Of a DNA stretch of 6,530 bases, positions 5,539 to 6,530 are shown piece after piece. Both the position numbers and the translations under genes were made by a program. Position 1 is the stretch's first letter; the number at the start of each line of letters is the position of its first letter. The DNA is from an uncultured Phycisphaerales bacterium (GTDB lineage Bacteria; Planctomycetota; Phycisphaerae; UBA1845; CAIVHJ01), in the NCBI GenBank assembly GCA_903905665.1, contig CAIVHJ010000096.1, forward strand, positions 1 to 6,530, written 5' to 3'. A model generated the notes under the pieces. The model did no database searches. It was not told the origin of the DNA and was given only the letters and a program-made list of their open reading frames with translations.

Positions 5539-6120
5539 ATGCAAACCATTCTGCTTGAATCGCCGTTTTGGTTGGCGCTGGTGCTGGTTCCGGTGGGGCT
5601 GATCGCGCTGGGATTGTGGAACCGATTTCGCACACCATGGTCCATCCGACTACTTCTTGGAGTGGCAATCGGTTCGCCGCTGTTGTTCGTGCTGCAGGCC
5701 CTCGTCGAAACCCCGCGCGAAAAACTCAGAAACACCGTCACGCAGCTTTCACAATGGGTTGAATCGGGAGACGTCGATCGGATTGTGGCGCTTGTGGCTG
5801 CCGACGCCGATTTCGGCGGAAGGGGAACGCGAACCGATTTTCAAAATGCCCTGACCGCCGACCTGAAGTATTACACGATTCGCAGCACCTCGCTGGGCGG
5901 CTTCGAAGTCACGATCGACGGACCCCGCGCCGCCGTCCGATGCTCCGCGCGAAGCACCATCTCCACCGAGCAATGGACTCAGGACGTGCCTTCGCGATGG
6001 GAAATCGATTTTGTGTGGCGGTCGGATCGATGGTGGATCAACAACGTCCAGCCGCTGGAAATCTACGGCCAGAAAGATTTCAGTTCATTCTGGGACATCC
6101 CGCTACGAAGGAATCCGTAA
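5539..6120 (+). CDS. Two-helix membrane protein with NTF2-like (SnoaL-type) domain
   Basis: The protein has 193 residues. Two hydrophobic helices (about 9-27 and 36-56) form an N-terminal hairpin anchor. The remainder (about 60-176) fits an NTF2-like cone fold: a helix with ETPREKLRNTVTQLSQWVESGDVDRIVALVAADADF, broken here at LSQWVESGD (70-78), then FQNALTADLKYY and beta strands rich in alternating charged and hydrophobic residues (FEVTIDGPRAAVRC, SRWEIDFVWRSDRWWINNVQ at 152-171). Such domains bind small ligands or act as protein-interaction modules; no catalytic residues can be assigned. ATG at 5539 was chosen over GTG at 5500 because AGGG lies about nine bases upstream and the membrane helix then begins near the N-terminus. 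The gene is transcribed away from the DUF4190 gene and appears to be a single-gene unit. No specific function is claimed. Confidence 0.75.
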   Translation: MQTILLESPFWLALVLVPVGLIALGLWNRFRTPWSIRLLLGVAIGSPLLFVLQALVETPREKLRNTVTQLSQWVESGDVDRIVALVAADADFGGRGTRTDFQNALTADLKYYTIRSTSLGGFEVTIDGPRAAVRCSARSTISTEQWTQDVPSRWEIDFVWRSDRWWINNVQPLEIYGQKDFSSFWDIPLRRNP

Positions 6121-6142
6121 ACACAACCGAGGCGTCGGATCG

Positions 6143-6170
6143 AAGGGGACAGGAGCAATCCTGTTCCCTT
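6143..6170 (+). terminator. 12-bp hairpin with GCAA tetraloop after the NTF2-like gene
   Basis: AAGGGGACAGGA (6143-6154) pairs with TCCTGTTCCCTT (6159-6170) over 12 bp with one G-U pair, closed by a GCAA (GNRA) tetraloop. It begins 23 bases after the stop codon, where a terminator is expected. The following bases (TATCTCCC) are only weakly T-rich, so intrinsic termination is uncertain. GGGGACAG-type palindromes also resemble REP elements mobilised by Y1 (RAYT) transposases. Confidence 0.5.
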
Positions 6171-6330
6171 TATCTCCCGTGTCCGCCGGCCGTTTCTGAC
6201 TGTCGCCGTTTTCCAAAACGAAGAAAATTAAATTTTTTCTGCCTCTCTCCCATCGACTTCCGCATTTTTCTTCCGTCCAGAACAGACCAGTGAGTAAGTT
6301 TACTATATGGAGGCCGCGAGGTCGGTCTCG

Positions 6331-6342
6331 GATGGTACCATC
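6331..6342. repeat. Perfect 12-bp palindrome GATGGTACCATC
   Basis: The sequence equals its own reverse complement over 12 bases with no loop. A dimeric regulator site is possible, but no gene or promoter is obviously adjacent. Confidence 0.5.
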
Positions 6343-6350
6343 GACGTGTC

Positions 6351-6363
6351 GTGTGTGTGTGTG
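6351..6363. repeat. GT dinucleotide microsatellite
   Basis: Six GT units plus one G are uninterrupted between the two perfect palindromes. No reading frame or promoter that length variation could switch is evident. Confidence 0.8.
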
Positions 6364-6379
6364 ACTGCTCATGAGCAGT
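6364..6379. repeat. Perfect 16-bp palindrome ACTGCTCATGAGCAGT
   Basis: The 16 bases equal their own reverse complement with no spacer, starting immediately after the GT tract. It could bind a dimeric protein or be a recombination or cruciform site. It has no T-rich tail and no loop, so it is not a terminator. Confidence 0.65.
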
Positions 6380-6472
6380 ACTTTGTGCAGGAATGAGGAA
6401 TGGGGACGCAAAGCAAAGAAGATCACGAATGTATTGACCACGCAGGAAACCTGACGAGCAATGACTAACGAC

Positions 6473-6530
6473 CCTAACACCTAACACCTAACACCTAACA
6501 CCTAACACCTAACACCTAACACCTAACACC
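6473..6530. repeat. Tandem heptanucleotide array (CCTAACA)8, open at the right edge
   Basis: Eight perfect 7-base units of CCTAACA plus CC fill 6473-6530 without a mismatch, and the array continues past the window. The other strand reads TGTTAGG. Because seven is not a multiple of three, TAA (plus strand) or TAG (minus strand) recurs in every frame every 21 bases, so the array cannot be coding. The units just upstream (AATGACT, AACGACC) keep the 7-base phase but have drifted, suggesting an older edge and a young, homogenised core. Confidence 0.97.

Larger units (their letters stand above)
6171..6472. other. Non-coding tail with palindromes and low-complexity tracts
   Basis: No credible gene is present. 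Open frames here have arbitrary composition, and on the minus strand some start inside the terminal repeat. In order the stretch holds an AT-rich run (6215-6238), the palindrome at 6331-6342, a GT microsatellite, the palindrome at 6364-6379, two AATGNGG heptads (6392-6405), and drifted heptads leading into the terminal array (GACGAGC, AATGACT, AACGACC from 6453). No tRNA or promoter could be supported. Confidence 0.55.

Noticed and set aside
6207..6240. AT-rich hairpins (CGTTTT/AAAACG and AGAAAA/TTTTCT) as a second terminator.
   Set aside because: The first has a 2-base loop and the second only six mostly A-T pairs, so neither is likely to be stable.
6103..6487. Minus-strand open frames of 105 and 125 codons across the right-hand tail.
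   Set aside because: They start within or near the repeat array, run through hairpin, GT and AT-rich tracts, and encode compositionally arbitrary sequence such as SHTHTRH from the GT tract.
6473..6530. CRISPR array or true chromosome telomere.
   Set aside because: Units are seven bases with no spacers, so it is not CRISPR. All genes here are bacterial and such chromosomes are usually circular, so a telomere is unlikely without evidence of a linear end.

Overview
The window looks like bacterial chromosome, most likely from the Planctomycetota. This is inference. It rests on an F0 subunit b with a signal-peptide-like N-terminus, a small Pro/Ser-leading DUF4190-type membrane protein, a long (345 aa) LOG protein, frequent absence of Shine-Dalgarno motifs, and intergenic palindromes and heptanucleotide repeats of a kind I associate with planctomycete genomes. 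No rRNA, tRNA, CRISPR array or transposase gene is visible.

Layout. Bases 1-2292 (minus strand) are the promoter-proximal half of an F-type ATP synthase operon, in the order atpZ - atpI-like - atpB (a) - atpE (c) - atpF (b, cut by the left edge). The first three genes are coupled by overlapping stop/start codons (GTGA, then TAATG), and atpE and atpF each have a clear Shine-Dalgarno. A sigma70-like promoter lies at 2366-2395. Together they build the membrane-embedded F0 proton channel. The F1 genes should lie beyond the left edge.

Bases 2293-2848 are almost empty, with one doubtful 38-codon ORF. A plus-strand gene (2849-3511) encodes a stand-alone HD-GYP-like phosphohydrolase that keeps the metal ligands but has lost the GYP motif. 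It converges, with a 15-base gap, on a minus-strand pair: a two-helix DUF4190-type membrane protein (4599-5279) and, 34 bases downstream, a LOG/TIGR00730 protein (3527-4564). The pair is probably co-transcribed.

The divergent spacer 5280-5538 is dense in repeat-like elements: a REP-like inverted repeat, a degenerate AATGCGG heptad tract, a strong 8-bp hairpin with a T-rich tail, and a perfect TATAAT box. The box serves a plus-strand gene (5539-6120) for a two-helix membrane protein with an NTF2-like soluble domain.

The last 410 bases appear non-coding. They hold a GNRA-loop hairpin just after the stop codon, two perfect palindromes flanking a GT microsatellite, AATGNGG heptads, and a perfect (CCTAACA) array of eight units that runs off the right edge. 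I see no complete new system. The most unusual material is the heptad and palindrome repeat family, followed by the degenerate HD-GYP protein and the expanded, His-rich AtpB.
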